NCBI GenBank assembly: GCA_022605405.1
Contig: JABYQQ010000008.1
Coordinates: forward strand, 806,001 to 870,000
From: Earliella scabrosa
Lineage: Eukaryota; Basidiomycota; Agaricomycetes; Polyporales; Polyporaceae
Length of the DNA: 64,000 bases
Direction: 5' to 3'
Positions within the stretch are counted from its first letter, which is position 1, and every line of letters starts with the position of its first letter. A program made the position numbers and the translations under genes. Of the stretch, positions 37,301 through 49,674 are shown one piece after another. The notes beneath the pieces were generated by a model. The model was not told the origin of the DNA. It ran no database searches and was given only the letters and a program-made list of their open reading frames with translations.

Positions 37301-38653
37301 GAGGTGCGCCGTATAGATTGGGAGGTCCTTGCTGCGTATGGAATGCGCCGTAGGGAGCTGGAGGGTGCGCTTGCTGATCCTGCGGTGCGCCGTAGGGAGC
37401 TGGAGGGCGCGCTTGCTGATCCTGCGGTGCGCCGTAGGGAGCGAGAGGCGGCACTTGCCGATCCTGCGGCGCACCGTAGGGAGCTGGAGGGCGCGCTTGC
37501 TGATCCTGCGGTGCGCCGTAGGGAGCGAGAGGCGGCACTTGCTGATCCTGCGGCGCGCCGTAGGGAGCTGGAGGGCGCGCTTGCTGATCCTGCGGTGCGC
37601 CGTAGGGAGCGAGAGGCGGCACTTGCTGATCCTGCGGCGCGCCGTAGGGAGCGAGAGGCGGCGCCGGCTGAGGCTGCTGCTGAGGTACGCTGTGCTGGGC
37701 GGGAGGATGTTCTTGCTGGTTTTGTGGGGCACCATATAGGGAAGACCGTTGCACCTGCTGGTCACCGTACGGAGCGGGAGGGCATCCTTGCTGGTTCGTA
37801 GGTCCGCCGTACGGGACTGGAGGTTGTACCTCCTGGTGGGGGAACGCACCAGAAGGACCACGAGGCCCGACCTGCTGAGCCGGCTGTCTGGGGTAGGCAA
37901 GGGGTTGTGATTGAGTAGGCGTGCCCTGCGGCGGAAGACGTTGCACCTGCTGTACGGGGAGGTGGTTCTGCTTCGCGGGAGGCTGTCGCTGCTGAACCGC
38001 GAGTTCCGGATGCGTCGCGGGAGGCGAGCTGTCGGGTACAGGTGGTCTGTTTGGTGGCTGGGGCTGCACAGGTAGCATCCTCTGATGACCTTCGGTAGAG
38101 TGTGCCTGGCCCGCTGGGGATGCCCGAGGAGTAGAAGGCGTACTGAGCTTGGATGTGCTAGCCTGACTTCGCGCAGCAGCACGTTGCAGGTGCATCCCGC
38201 GCTTCGGGAGCTTCTCCACTGCCGTCAAGGGGGGCGCCCATTGCTATCGATCATGAGTAAGACATCAAGACAGTTACGATGTCAAGCACTTACTCGAGTA
38301 TCAGTCTTACTCGACTTCTCGTTCTGAAACTCGCCCTCCGCGAGATTCCTGCGCTTGTTTCTTGCCTGTATACCGCTGCCCGTGTTACCGTTCGGTGACG
38401 GGTATGGACTAAGGAATACCCTGGGAGCGGCCTTCGGCGTGGTCGATACGGCGGGTGCTTCGGTCTGAATTGAGGGAGGTTCTGGTGTTTTCGGGGTTGG
38501 CGCCTCTGGCTGGGGCCCGGTGGCGCTCGTAGACGGAGGCGGTCCGGAGCCGCCGGAGGGACTTGCGGTCTCCAAGGGCGCGGACTCTAGGGTCGTCTTG
38601 CTAGGGCCGGGTTTGGGTGAAGTCGGAGGAGCCGAGGACTCGGACTCAGACAT
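34370..38653 (-). CDS. Large proline-rich transposon companion protein
   Basis: A multi-exon gene just downstream of the transposase, on the same strand. It starts at ATG 38,653 (MSESESSAPPTSPKPGPS) with a Pro/Ser/Thr-rich stretch and a basic patch, then a large exon (36,543-38,228) of Pro/Gln/Tyr-rich sequence with a repeated PYGAPQDQQ unit. After that come basic (KRRGAPYHVEQRTRRKKKAA) and acidic (NSEDADDEGGQDRMQDDDMY) segments and a short coiled coil (VLNRIAKLENRLARMEEAAV). Two folded-looking C-terminal modules follow: one with VRVHFRRLLCARTYAEIV and DARDFFIRDLIRTL, and a last one with NRFWIVDAEWMSPELRKFLR and WRNCYNQAWLATLRPHEYR. At least eight exons. I do not recognise a named family; a TnpA-like DNA-binding or assembly partner of the transposase is an inference from position and composition. 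Confidence 0.72.
37340..37670 (-). repeat. 42-nt coding tandem repeats (PYGAPQDQQ units)
   Basis: About seven near-perfect copies of a 42-nt unit, each coding 14 residues alternating VPPLAPYGAPQDQQ and ARPPAPYGAPQDQQ. Less regular copies continue on both sides from about 36,950 to 37,800. The regularity suggests expansion by slippage or unequal exchange. The product would be a disordered, tyrosine-spaced, prion-like region. Confidence 0.88.
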
Positions 38654-38877
38654 GTCTACGTCTAACAGAGATTTCGGGGTGAGTGTGAGTGGGCGGGTGT
38701 CGTCCAGAGTCTTGTAGTGCCTGTCAATACAAAGGGCTATTGTCAGTGGCGCTCCTCCGCGCCCCTCGCGCACGACAATGGAATATGCCAAAGCATCCAA
38801 CTCCGTACAATCACAAGTTAGGAATCACGGTGACTTGTTGCCGACGATGTCTCCGACGACATGCATACTAGATGTAA

Positions 38878-41800
38878 CTATGAAACGTTATTACGAGATT
38901 GACTACACCTCAGAACATGCTCAGCTCTGGCAGACCGATACGTCAGTGTAAGCATAATGCGTAGAGAATTGAAGGTAGGACATACCCGATCCAGGGAGCG
39001 TACCACGATGCACTCCCGCTCGATCCCTGGAGGCGTGTACACCATGGCCGCGAAATGACTCACAATATCCGTCAACCGTATCAGATGAGTTTCCGGATAG
39101 AACTCGTTGTAGCACATCCATGTCGGGACGTCAACGAACTTCAAGTACGGATCGTGGTTGCGATGGTCTTCTGTCAGCTTCTTGAACTGTTTGACGACGA
39201 AGAATGGCTCCTCGATCCTGGTGTCCTCGTCGACGACGCGCGTGTGGTAGAAGATCTCGGAAATCTGGCCGGCGACGACTCGACGTGTGCTACCGGCCGC
39301 GATTGAGAACAGGATATAGGAGTTGCGATTAGCCGCTCTGGTCATGCGGGCCGCATACCGCACGTTGTCGTCATTCGTGACATGCCAGCGCGCGTACTCG
39401 ACGGCATCTGGCAGGTAGCGTAGGTCGCCAATCACCCCGTCCCGGATAGACGCATACTGTGTCGTAGACGTACGATTGATGAGGTCTAGGAGTGACTTGT
39501 AGGCATCAGGTGTCAGAGTGTGTGGAGATCGTGGAGCATGGGTATCATGACTATGGTCGTCAGCGTTCGTCAGCGAGGATAAGATGTCCGTGGGTTGCGT
39601 CGCGTGGCGACCGGCATTGAACGCAGCGTGGAATGCCTTCAGCATCTCCCTGTATACGAGGGCGGAGGGCCATTGGACCGCATCCACCATCCAGCGGAAG
39701 GCGGCGCCGAGGTAGAAGTAACGTATGAAGGTTTTGGGCATATCGGCTAGGGCAATGTCAGTGACCGTAGACCATGCAGACCTTAGTGCAGACCTACATG
39801 GCTTCTGATTTGTGTTCAGGCGCTGAAGGAGACCGTTGTAACGCTCGAAGGGAAACACCCACCAACCGTGAGTAGGTCCGAACAGTAATAGGCATTCCTT
39901 GAGATGCAGAGATAGGTGATGATTTGGAACAAGGTTCGCCTTGTAAAGAGATCGCATTCCAACCAAATACGCCTCCATATGCGCGTCGAAGGCGTTGGCG
40001 CGTTCGGTATTCATGGAACGTCTTGTGGCGAGATCGACGGCTGCGATGAGGTGCATGAAGTTGTCCAGCGCGCGCGTCTCGTTCTGTGACGCGGAGGCCT
40101 GTCCCCACAAGCGGCCCAGAGTCATGACCATCGCCACAGTGCAGAGTGTACGCCAATGATTGGCTTTGAGTTTCCCGTGGCTAGGGTCGCCGATGTTTCT
40201 TGGTGGCTTCTCTAGCCAAGAGGGGGTGACCATGCGCTTGATGTCCGTTCGAAGCTCGTGAAGCACTGAGCTTGTGAAAATCTCGCTCGCGGACTCCGCC
40301 GATGGGCTCCCGGAAACCAACAAACAGAAGTTGTCGGTCGGTTCTGCCTGCGCCGAAGGAAGACGGAAAGCAGCAATACCTCCTTCGACTTGCTTCACCT
40401 GCGGACAGATGAATGAGTCAGGACTCAGACTTGCGCGCACTACAGGGTGAATGGAACTGACCCAAGCCAGCAACGCCTCTGCGATCCTAGCCTTCGTGCT
40501 CCCGTCCAGAGGAATCTTCACGTTGTTGTACTGAGCGACCGCGACGAGATAGTCTCGCCTAGACCCCGTCATGGTACTCAATGAGTTGGCGCGTAACCCT
40601 CTGGCAATGCGCCTGAGCTCCTCCTCCTGCTTGGCCGTGTCATGGGGTGTGGCAGTGCGTCTCTGCTTCTTCCGTTCTTCGGCGCCCTTCAAACCCCAGA
40701 TCTTGATGCAATGATGACGGAGTTCGCCTAGGAACAGATTGTGCATGGCGTCAAGTAGTGCGTATCGCGTGGGGTCCCAATACGGCAAACGGAGGAGTTC
40801 GGACCAGCGAATGCCGTGGGCTTTGACGATGTCTTCTCGGGCCTTCTGGGTAGGAGCGTCGCGCCATTCCTTGGCGATGCGGAGATGCTGCGTCCATGAG
40901 GCTGCAGGTGGCCATGACGAACGATTGAGGTTGTTCTTCTCCGAGTCGAGGAGGCCGCAGAAATTACAGAAGTGGATAGATGAGTACGATGAGAACCCTG
41001 CCGTCTTTCGCAACGCAGGGAGGTCGCAAACTAGCGGGATAACTGCCACGCGGACTCGTCGACCTGCGGGACAGTCTGCAGTTTTCTGGAGCAATATGCC
41101 TGGATTCCAAAGCTCGAGAAGCTCGTCGACGAGTGGGCGAAGAAGGTGGTTCAGTTGAACCACGTCGGGCTCATGAGGACCGGGTATAACCCCCGCCAAG
41201 AAAATATTCTCTGGGCGGTAGCGTATGTGAGGCGGGAGGTTCATGCAGGCTAGATAGATCGCGCCGATGCTGTGGGACTTGCCGGCGGCCTTGTTACCCC
41301 GAGGGTTGAACCAGTCGACGAAGAGCGCGAAGACGAGATGGAGTTCTCCGTCGACCTGCATGGAGAACAAAGTCTTGCCGTCAGGGCCACGGAAGCCTCG
41401 GACGCCCGGGGATTGCATGAAATCCGTCCAAGACTCAGGAGCACCTGACTCCTTCCAAGATAGAGTGACGTGTTGCTCGATGCCAGCTCTGAGCAGGAAC
41501 TCGGATATCCATCCCTTGAACTTGCGGTAAGGGTAGCTTCGGAATGGCCGCCATCGCGACTTCGCGGACTCGCCCGGATGGGCAGCGCCGATTACGTGCT
41601 TGAAAACGAGTGGCTCGTTGCAGGGCTTCGACCGTGACAGGGTCTTGTGGGTGCAAAAGCGAGGGAACGGATCGTCCGGTTTCGTTGGGTCAGCCTCGTA
41701 GATCGCGAAGCACTTCCGACAACACCCATAGTGCAGGATCTCCGGAACGACGTTGAGTAGTTTCATGGCTGTACGAACGTCCTTAGGGAGACAATCGAGA

Positions 41801-42958
41801 AGCGCAAGCTGTTCCCGGGTCGGTCTTGGCTTTTGATAGTGCAGCGCACCCAGGAGGACGACCTTGACCACGGATAAGATGTAGCCGGCCACTGGACGAG
41901 ACACGGCAGCCAGGGCATGGACGACAGTCACCATCATGAGTGCAGCGAGGATGAACGGCTCGAGTTGGTTCCGCTTTTCAAGGTTCGGCGCTGTGAGAGA
42001 TCGTTAGTCATGGCACAATATGCGGGAATCCTGACGACGCACGAGGAGGGATGAGGATCGGTTCTTTCGCATCCGGGAGATCGTAATATCCCGGCAACCG
42101 CGCCATAACTTTCGCCTGATCCCACGACCATCCGACAATCCGCTGAAGTCGCATGAGCTGGTAGTCGAGCCTCTGAATGGTAACCCGTCGGCGACCATCC
42201 GCGTCTGCATGTCCGATAGGCAACATCGTCTTATTCATATCCCTCTTGCGATCTTCTAGCCATGTACGGAAGTCAAGGAAGTCGTGATTACCAGGATCAG
42301 AAGCGATGGCAGCCGGTGGGTCGTCTAGGGAGGTGGGTGGGGATTCAAACGTTAGCCGCGTGGATAAGGGAACTCGGAGCGACCGATGATGGATCTGGGA
42401 CTCGAGCGAACCGATGGCTTGAATGCGAGCCCTTACCGCATCCTGGACGCCATGTCAGTTTAGACACGAATGGTGTGTGAACCCGTATGCCAGAGAGCTA
42501 ACCTCGATGGACAACTGACCCATTGAGGCGGTGATGTCGTCCGCGTTGGGGGTCGTCAGTGGGGTTGGCTGCACACAAGAGTAAGTCATCAACGTTGAAC
42601 ATGTTGGAGAAGACGTGCCTGCTCCATGGTTGGGTGCGGTTCTCGCCTCGAATCCTCCGCGTTGTTGTTTGCATCTCGATGGCGGACGGGCGAGGGCGCA
42701 GCTTGAGAGCCTCCCAGATCTAGGGTAGCAAGAAGGACTTGCGCTCCTATGCGGTCGTCCACGAGACTTGCCGCGGTAGCCGTACCTGCTGGTGAACCTG
42801 CGCCGCGAGGCGTGGCTGTTGCCCGTGCGCGCTTGACTTCGGCGATTTGGTGCCGTTTGTACTCGCCGTAGCTGAGGTTAGCCCCAGGGTGTTGGACCCC
42901 GAATTCGTCTTCATACGGCGAGCCTGCCAAGCATAAAGTGCACGTGCAGATAGGCATG
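38878..42958 (-). CDS. Tnp2-type transposase of the CACTA-like element
   Basis: The enzyme expected to cut and paste the element. The ATG at 42,958 opens MPICTCTLCLAGSP, a Cys-rich start usual for basidiomycete Tnp2-like proteins. Further exons code TPLTTPNADDITASMGQLSI, FLDFRTWLEDRKRDMNK and VGWSWDQAKVMARLPGYYDL. A 1,000-residue exon (38,878 to about 41,990) contains the conserved Tnp2 core: FRSYPYRKFKGWISEFLLRA, LVFALFVDWFNPRGNKAAGK, SIGAIYLACMNLPPHIRYRP, VIPLVCDLPALRKTAGFSS, HFCNFCGLLDSEK, LPYWDPTRYALLDAMHNLFL. The D in FVDWFNP, the D in PLVCDLPA and the D or H of DAMHN fit the DDE/D-type catalytic pattern of this family. The C-terminal half has YFYLGAAFRWMVDA-type segments and DVPTWMCYNEFYPET. 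No stop or frameshift is seen, so the gene may be active. Confidence 0.9.
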
Positions 42959-43289
42959 GCCCCTGGGCGGTGCGGATCCAATCTCAGATAGACAAGGACG
43001 AGGAGAGCGAGAGCGGGGGACGCAATGCGCTTGCTGGGTGAGGGGGACGTCTGTGAGGCAATGGGGGTTGCGAAGGCGATAGTCGTCGGACATGAGCGTT
43101 TTTCAGCAAGCTTGACAGTCCGGTGATCATCGATAAGTAGCTTCACACAACAACGGCAAATCAGAGCAACTGCGTGACAAATCTCGGAGAAAATATGACA
43201 TTGATTGGCAAGCTTCGTTACACATGATGGTATTCAATACGTACATCAGAGAGACACCGTACATGATTGATTGTTGAGTTGGAGTGCTG

Positions 43290-44996
43290 TCAGAGAGAGT
43301 CCCACCACGGATCCTCGCTGAGGGGCGCGGGCGGCGCGGACGGCGCGGCGCACGACCTCAACCGGCGCTTGATTAGCCACATCGTCCATACGGCAAGCGC
43401 GAAGGCGACCATGCCGCAGGCGAGGCCAATCAGGAGTTCATGGGGCTCGGACCAGATGTAGGCGGCTGAGATGAAGTGCTATGGGAGGTGTTAGCATGAA
43501 GCGACTTCAAAGAATTACTAATCACGCACTCGAGCTTCATCGCGCCACATCGAGAGCCACTCAATGCCGTCCTTGATGGTCACCCGACAAGTGCCTGTAA
43601 CATCGAGCTTGGCCAGCCAGACGTGAAGCTTGTCGGACCGTCCGTGGTCCGGCAGCGAGGCAGGCGGAGCGTTGCTAGCGGTGGTATGGTCTTTCCCCTC
43701 TGCAGCAGCATCAGCATATAAGCATTCTGAGCACTCGCAGCGCGAGACACTTGCCTTGAGAACCACCATGGGTCAACGGTACAACGTAGCCTGAGGGCGC
43801 GCAGAGTCGGGGCGCCTGAGCGCCCACAAGCTCCTCAGCTAAAGTACGAGGCGATACGGTCTTGGGCAGCATGCCAGGCATCGTATCGTCACCGGGCGCC
43901 GTGAGGGGGTCCTTCGTCTGCCCACTGGTCAGAACTCGAACGCTCTGCTCGCATTCGTCGAGCAACTGCAGCCGACAGCCCATCTCTTCTTGTATAGCTA
44001 TGACTTGAGCAATGTCGTTGGCCATGCGCTCCATGGTCTCCTGGTCTGCCCGGTGCTGTCCTTGAAGGGTAGCGATTGCGATATGAGCCTTGCCCAGCTT
44101 CTGATCCAAGGACTGTATTGCATCGACGGCGCCTTCCTGCATTTGCGCCATGCTGCGGCGCTCCTTGGTGATGGCTTCTGCTACAACGTCAGCGACACTT
44201 TATCACGGCGCAACTTGACCTCAGCACACACCTTGCGTCTTCAGTAACAACGCTTTGGATGTATTTAGGGACGTAGTTAGTTGCGTTCTGAGCTTGCATA
44301 GCTCGCTTTCAAGATCGGAGGTCCTCTTGTCGAGGTCGGTCTGAATGTCGGAAGTGAGTCACTAGCCGCACACCAAACTTGGGTCACTCACCTGCATACG
44401 CTGCACTTGCCGAATGGACATCGCGAAGCCTTTAGGAACGACGACGTCGGGACTGTTTCCGCCGTCGTCGGACACATCAGCGGGGGTATCGCGAAGCCTA
44501 CGCGTTTGTTCGGTTAAACAGCAGCGAATCGTAGTGAAGAATGGACACACCAGTGAGTACGAGGATACGAGGAATCCTCTATCGTCGACGCTGGAGACGT
44601 GGTATACGGGCGGGACACTTGTAACGAGGAGAAGGACGACACCAGAGGGTGTATGTGGTCATCCTCCGGCGGGTCCTGGTCCTTGCCAGCGATCAGCAAT
44701 TCGTCGCTATCAGCTTGAGACGCATCTGAACGGTCGCCACATGATAGACTCGAGCGAACAGATGGTGAGCGGGGCTGAGGCGAGGAAATCGCACGTATAG
44801 CGGCCTCAGTGGAGTAGTCAGCGGAGAAGAGGGAGAGCGCGGCCGCAGGAGATGGGTTGTCCGTTATGGATGCCTCTCCAGATGATTGGACGCCGCGTTC
44901 CACTAAGCCAGGAGGGGCACTGACGGTCTTCTCGAGGGTGACCAGACAGCTGGAGGCTTCCGACGAGTTGTCGATGGCACTGGTAGACGAGTCCAT
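43290..44996 (-). CDS. Cargo: coiled-coil protein with C-terminal membrane segment
   Basis: Multi-exon gene, start ATG 44,996 (MDSSTSAIDNSSEASS). The N-terminal third is Ser/Asp-rich and disordered. After a GT-AG join giving THWLRDTPADVSDDGG, a long heptad-rich region follows: VPKGFAMSIRQVQRMQ, TDLDKRTSDLESELCKLRTQ, then AIQSLDQKLGKAHIAIATLQ and QETMERMANDIAQVIAIQEE. The next intron is a GC-AG intron (AAG|GCAAGTG, about 43,702-43,756), leading to LHVWLAKLDVTGTCRVTIKD. The last exon codes LLIGLACGMVAFALAVWTMW, a membrane helix, then a basic, Pro-rich 28-residue tail ending PWWDSL. A KASH-like partner for the SUN protein is tempting, but the tail does not end in the usual Pro-rich KASH motif and the basic flank argues for a cytosolic C-terminus. 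Function unknown. Confidence 0.68.
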
Positions 44997-45291
44997 GGCT
45001 AGTCGAGCTGGGTCGAAAGTGTAAGTCGTTGGGTGAGAAGCCAAGTTGGAGCCATCGGGGAAGGGGAGTGATCCTCATGAGGTGCGCGAGGGAGCAGAAC
45101 AAAGGACTTTAGCGAGCAAGGCGCCCGGAGCATTCGGACTCGTCACCAGTAGCCTTCAGGCGTCATCTCTCGTAAGGCGATCTTCGACGCAGGAGCGGCT
45201 TCACATGGATTAGAAAGATTACAGACAGTACAGACGTTGCTTAACTAGTACAGGGAGCTCGGACGATAGTGCACATATAGGTAGAGTCCTC

Positions 45292-46485
45292 CTAATCATA
45301 CATCGTCAACAGCGCAGCGTCGGGCGCTTGTGTCCACTTCCCTCTCCAGGACCCCGATTCGCGCGACCACACGCTGAGTGATCCTCCGCCGTGATCACAG
45401 GCGCGCTGCCATACGGAGACATAGCGAAGGGTGGGGTGGGGATGATTAATTCCGACCCACTGTTGGAAGAGCTTGCGCTCGGACTCGCGAGATCCACTGG
45501 ATGTCAAGGCCCCACCAGTGCGTATGACGAACCACTCGAGGTGCGAAAGCTTTTGCAGAGCCAACGACCATCGCTCGCGGTCGCTCCAAGGACGGGCTTT
45601 GTGCTTTGCAACCTGCGCAACATAAATATATGTCTGCATACAGGGAGACATACGTGGGCGTACCTGCGGGCTGCGTTGCTCCAGGAGCTTGAGGTTACGA
45701 AGAGACGGAATGCGCTCGGCGATGACACTGAGAAGAGTAGCGTCTTCAACGGCGAACTCGATTGTGAGTACGTTCAGGGCGTTGAAGGCGACGGGTAGCT
45801 TTGAGATGGCGGCGGAGGCGAGGATTGTCGACCGCGGACTGTCCAAGCGCAGGCGGTCTACGGCCTCGTGGACAAGTCGGGGTGCGCAGTTGGCGGGACA
45901 GCGCACGTCGGTAACGTGCGGCATATCGATGAGAGTGAGCGCGCAGCGCGCACTCCGCGCACTCCGTCCGCAAGTTTGGATGTCTAAAGCGCGCAAACTC
46001 GGGTGCATCGCTACAAAGGCCAGCAGAGACCGGTGGGGGAGGTTGGTCTTCAGCACCTCGACGAGGGGAAGAGGGGTGGTGCACAAGGATGGAATAGACA
46101 CGGGAGGCGTCGTGAAGATTTCCAGCATGACAACGTTTGGTGTGAGCATCAGGCACGCTGCGAGCGACTTCTCGAGGATGTGTCGCTCCGCGATTGTAAC
46201 CTGAGCGTAAATCCGGAGATAACTGACGATGGTACCCAGCGTCGGCTCGAGCTGGGCCATCTCGATGAACGAGATCAATTCGTTCAGAGAGAAGAGCCCA
46301 CAGGTCTCCTAGAATGATACTCATCAGCTTGTCTGCCCTGTTTTCATTGTACACTACGTACCTGGTGTGGCGTACTGGCTATAGCCTGAGCAATGCATGG
46401 TCAACGATACGTACAGTGACTGGGCGGTCAGGAAACGACGCACCGCTTCGAGAGCGTTCTTGCGTTGGGATCGAGTTGCAACCAT
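45292..46485 (-). CDS. Cargo: LRR/F-box-like protein
   Basis: Start ATG 46,485 (MVATRSQRKNALEAVRRFLT), an intron of about 100 nt, then ETCGLFSLNELISFIEMAQL. Leucine-rich spacing continues through ILEKSLAACLMLTPNVVMLE, LLAFVAMHPSLRALDIQTCG, LNVLTIEFAVEDATLLSVIA and IPSLRNLKLLEQ. A 51-nt intron precedes ALQKLSHLEWFVIRTGGALT, and the protein ends DAALLTMYD. The shape is that of the Agaricomycete LRR proteins usually found behind F-boxes, but no convincing F-box is present at the N-terminus. The promoter side faces the WD40-like gene. A (GA)n run at about 46,529-46,552 lies in its 5' leader. Confidence 0.65.
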
Positions 46486-47712
46486 TGTAATGCGATACGA
46501 GTAAAATGACCGGAATTCGACGAGAAGAGAGAATGAGAGAGAGAGAGAGAGGTGGGGCGTGCCATGAGGAGAGCGGTGGAGGCGCGCCGGCTCGGTATAC
46601 AAAGGGCCTTGTACGGAGTCTTCGGAGGTGATCCGGCGCGACCAGTTGGTAGCGGGAGTAGCACAGAATAAGAGGTAAGCTGTAAGCAAAACTGTGCCAG
46701 GGTATCACAGCCGATGATAGTACATACGAAGAAGACCAACGATGTGGTGACCCAACCCAAGGAACAGCTTGACTAATCACATGCGACATTGCACGACGCT
46801 GGGGACTCTAGCCTTGAGCGCAACTGGAAGTCAGACGTCAAACGGGATGGTATGATGAGACATACGAGTGGTCGCGCTCGGAGAGGATATCCACCGGATT
46901 CAGCTGCTCTACTAGTAGTGCTCTCCCGGTAAGCAAAATTGGAAGCGGTTTGGGTGTTGGGAGACAGCCTTGCGTTAGTCGCGCCGGGGTCATATCAGCC
47001 CAAGATGTTGCACGAGTTGACAAATTGGAGGGAACTAGAAACGGGTCCGACAGGTAATAGAGAGGGAGCGAGGGGGATGGGCGAGTCGATGAACAAGTAG
47101 TAGGCGCTCAGATACAAACTTGGCAGTTGGAGCGCCCGAGTCTCAACTTGCTTCCTCCTTCCCTCCAAGTCGAGGAGAACTTGAAGTTGCACGCCAGCGA
47201 CCAGGAAGCTCTCATGCTCTTTTCATGACATCAGATGTCCCCTAACCACTTCAACCCTCCTTGCTATTGTACTATACCCGTCGCTCCTCTCGTGGTCTCT
47301 AACACCGTACACATGCAGGTTCAACGTCTCAACTCTCGCGTCCGTTCGGTAGGGCAAAGATGCGCCATAGTCCTTGCCCGTCACTCAAATCTTGGCGACA
47401 TGTTGATATCACTTAGCTCATGCACTCTGCTGAGCAGAAGCAATTTGCGCGTTATCCTCTGGAGCATTGGTCTGGGTACGCACTCGCCTCCCCATCTGAT
47501 GATGTCGCTGGAGGAGAATGCTGACTTTACTCAGACTGGTTGATCTCGCATGTCTGAATAATCAGACTACCAGGATGGTGGCGCACGTGAGACGGCGCGT
47601 GTCGCGCGTGCCCATATCACGTAGCGTGAGTGGCACATCTCCCCGCGTTCTCTCTCCACTCCCTCTCAATCTCGTTACGACAGACTGTGCAAGCATCCAC
47701 CATAACTTTACC
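46486..47712. other. Divergent promoter region between LRR-like and WD40-like genes
   Basis: 1.2 kb with divergent genes on both sides. It holds a GA-repeat run (46,529-46,552) in the leader of the LRR-like gene. The open frames on both strands lack motifs; the 46,354-46,789 minus-strand frames are probably leader sequence. A small unknown exon cannot be excluded. Confidence 0.5.
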
Positions 47713-49304
47713 ATGTCTGAGATCAAGTACGTGCAAACCGCGCATCTCGCCGACGGTCATACCAAGGGTATCACTTCGGTCGTCTTCAATGCCGACGGCT
47801 CGCTCCTTGCTTCTTCCGGCTTGGACGGGGCCGTCTGTGTCTGGGACACGAAGACATGGTCGCTGCTGGCCGTATACTACGCGAAGACTCCCGTTACCGC
47901 TCTGGCTTGGTTCACGAATGAGGCGTTGGTGTGCGGGTTAGAGGACGGTATCCTCTCGTCCTTGGTCAAGGACAATGATGTAAGTGGCACAACTCTGATT
48001 CACTCTCACCGTCTCACTGAATGTTTCATCCATAGATCCTGCGGGTCTCGGGCTTTCATGCTCACCGTCTCCCAGTGGAGCATCTCAGTGTCTCCGGGGA
48101 TTTGGTCGCTACCGGCGCTCAAGAAGACGTGGGGATATGGTACTGGGACACCGACGGTGAGTTGACATCTCTTTCTTGTGTGGTCTTATAGTGTTTTGAC
48201 GCCGCTTCTAGCGACGAAAGTTTGCATAGCCCGATCCCTTCCTCTCCCTAAGCCCCAAACCCAACCAGACAAGAACGTCAATCGCTCTAAGGACCAGTCC
48301 GAAGTCCTCGTTACCGGGGTTTTTTGGACGACTTCTTATCTCATCGTCACCTACCTCAACCATGGAATCCGGTTCGTATTGAACTAGTGCACCTCGTTTC
48401 ACTTTGTGCGGTCACGCTAACGACTTATGCTCCAAGGGTCTTCTCCAGGGAAACCTGGAAGCTTTGCAGTGCCATCGACGCCAAGTCCAGCATGTGAGTT
48501 GACGGCTCCTATTCATCTCGTGTATCGCTGTCGTTGACCGGACCATCTAGTATCTCTGGGAGCTTGTCCCCTCACGGCGCTTTCCTTGCCGCCGCGAACC
48601 TTGTTGGCGACTTCGACATCTACGACCTCGAAGCGGGCACCGTCATACGCACCTTCAAGAACGAGAAAGGGGGACATGCCCGCGCCATTCCCGTACTGTT
48701 CATTCACGGCGGTCGCGCCATTGTTGGCGGTAGTGCTGTGGGCCGCGTGACTATCTGGTTCGTAGACTCCGGACGACAACTCCCTTCTCTTCCGGTCCCA
48801 AGTAAGTTTACTCGCGCCTATGGCGCCCATGTCTTCGTGTGCTGATCGCGACTTGCAGATGATGACATGGTGCTTGCCCTCGCTGTAAGTGCTGCGCGTC
48901 TCTCATGATACGCAGGGTTCCCACTCTCAAGGATTCCAGGCTTACTATGACTCCGACATCGACCGGTTCATTCTGGCGACTGGTCTGATGAACGAGGACT
49001 CGAAGTCTTCGATCATCATTTGGACGGCCGGTCACACCCCAACTGTCAATACACGCATGGAGGGCAACCCAGTTGACTCTCTTGCCGAGTTCGACAGTTC
49101 GGCTGAGGGCGCATCCATGGTGCGTCGCGTCGCGTTACGCATGTCCTGTTATCTAACTGAACTTATCAGATACAGCTCCTCGGGCGAGCGATCGCCTATG
49201 CGGCTTTCGGTCTGGTCATCATCTATGGGTTCGCCTATGCGATTCTCATGGACCAGGGTGGGCTGGACGACAATATGGCTGTCGCATATAGCGGCGAGCT
49301 GTGA
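47713..49304 (+). CDS. Cargo: WD40-like propeller with C-terminal membrane anchor
   Basis: Start ATG 47,713. The first exon has a clear WD repeat: GHTKGITSVVFNADGSLLAS then GLDGAVCVWDTKTWSLLA. Later blades are FHAHRLPVEHLSVSGDLVAT with EDVGIWYWDTD, then GSLSPHGAFLAAANLVGDFD with IYDLEAGTVIRTF. HARAIPVLFIHGGRAIVGGS with GRVTIWFVDSG follows, then SDIDRFILATGLMNEDSKSS with IIIWTAG. The last exon (from about 49,171) codes AIAYAAFGLVIIYGFAYAIL, a membrane helix, and a short acidic tail ending AVAYSGEL. Six or more introns. A propeller tethered by a C-terminal anchor would face the cytosol or nucleoplasm with its tail in the ER or perinuclear lumen. This fits a membrane-associated cargo set; the binding partner is unknown. 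Confidence 0.75.
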
Positions 49305-49674
49305 CATGTGGGGCGCGGCCTAGTAGGGCGCGGTAGAAGAGTAGTAGTAGTTAGACGCCGCTGTAAGTCGTCGATCGTCGATCGACACATGTGTTCCTGA
49401 TCTGCGCCACAATGATGATGTCATGCTTCTTGCGATCGCCCCCGGACCGGTCCGACTGCCTCTCCACGGCTCCGCGAGGATCGGTCTCGGAGCATTTACG
49501 TCCGATCAAAGTCACGGTCCGGCCCCCCCGGCGTGTCGTCCGTCGCGTTCATTCTGGAAGACATCTCGCAGTTGGTGCACGCGATGACAGAACAGGCCAC
49601 CAATGTCGCATCACGAGTGACGACAGCGCGAGTGTGTGTATATGCACCCCAATACAGCGTCTTAATTACATACA

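Noticed and set aside
37340..37670. CRISPR-like regular repeats
   Set aside because: The repeats are directly adjacent coding units without unique spacers, in a fungal nuclear gene.
36629..38182. Long frames overlapping the proline-rich gene (36,629-38,182 minus; 36,938-37,801 and 37,329-37,739 plus)
   Set aside because: They exist only because the 42-nt repeats (a multiple of three) keep every frame open; the PYGAPQDQQ frame joins sensible exons on both sides.
43290..43480. KASH domain at the C-terminus of the coiled-coil cargo protein
   Set aside because: A membrane helix with a short tail is present, but the tail ends PWWDSL without the Pro-rich KASH end and has a basic flank typical of the cytosolic side. 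Kept only as a hypothesis to test.
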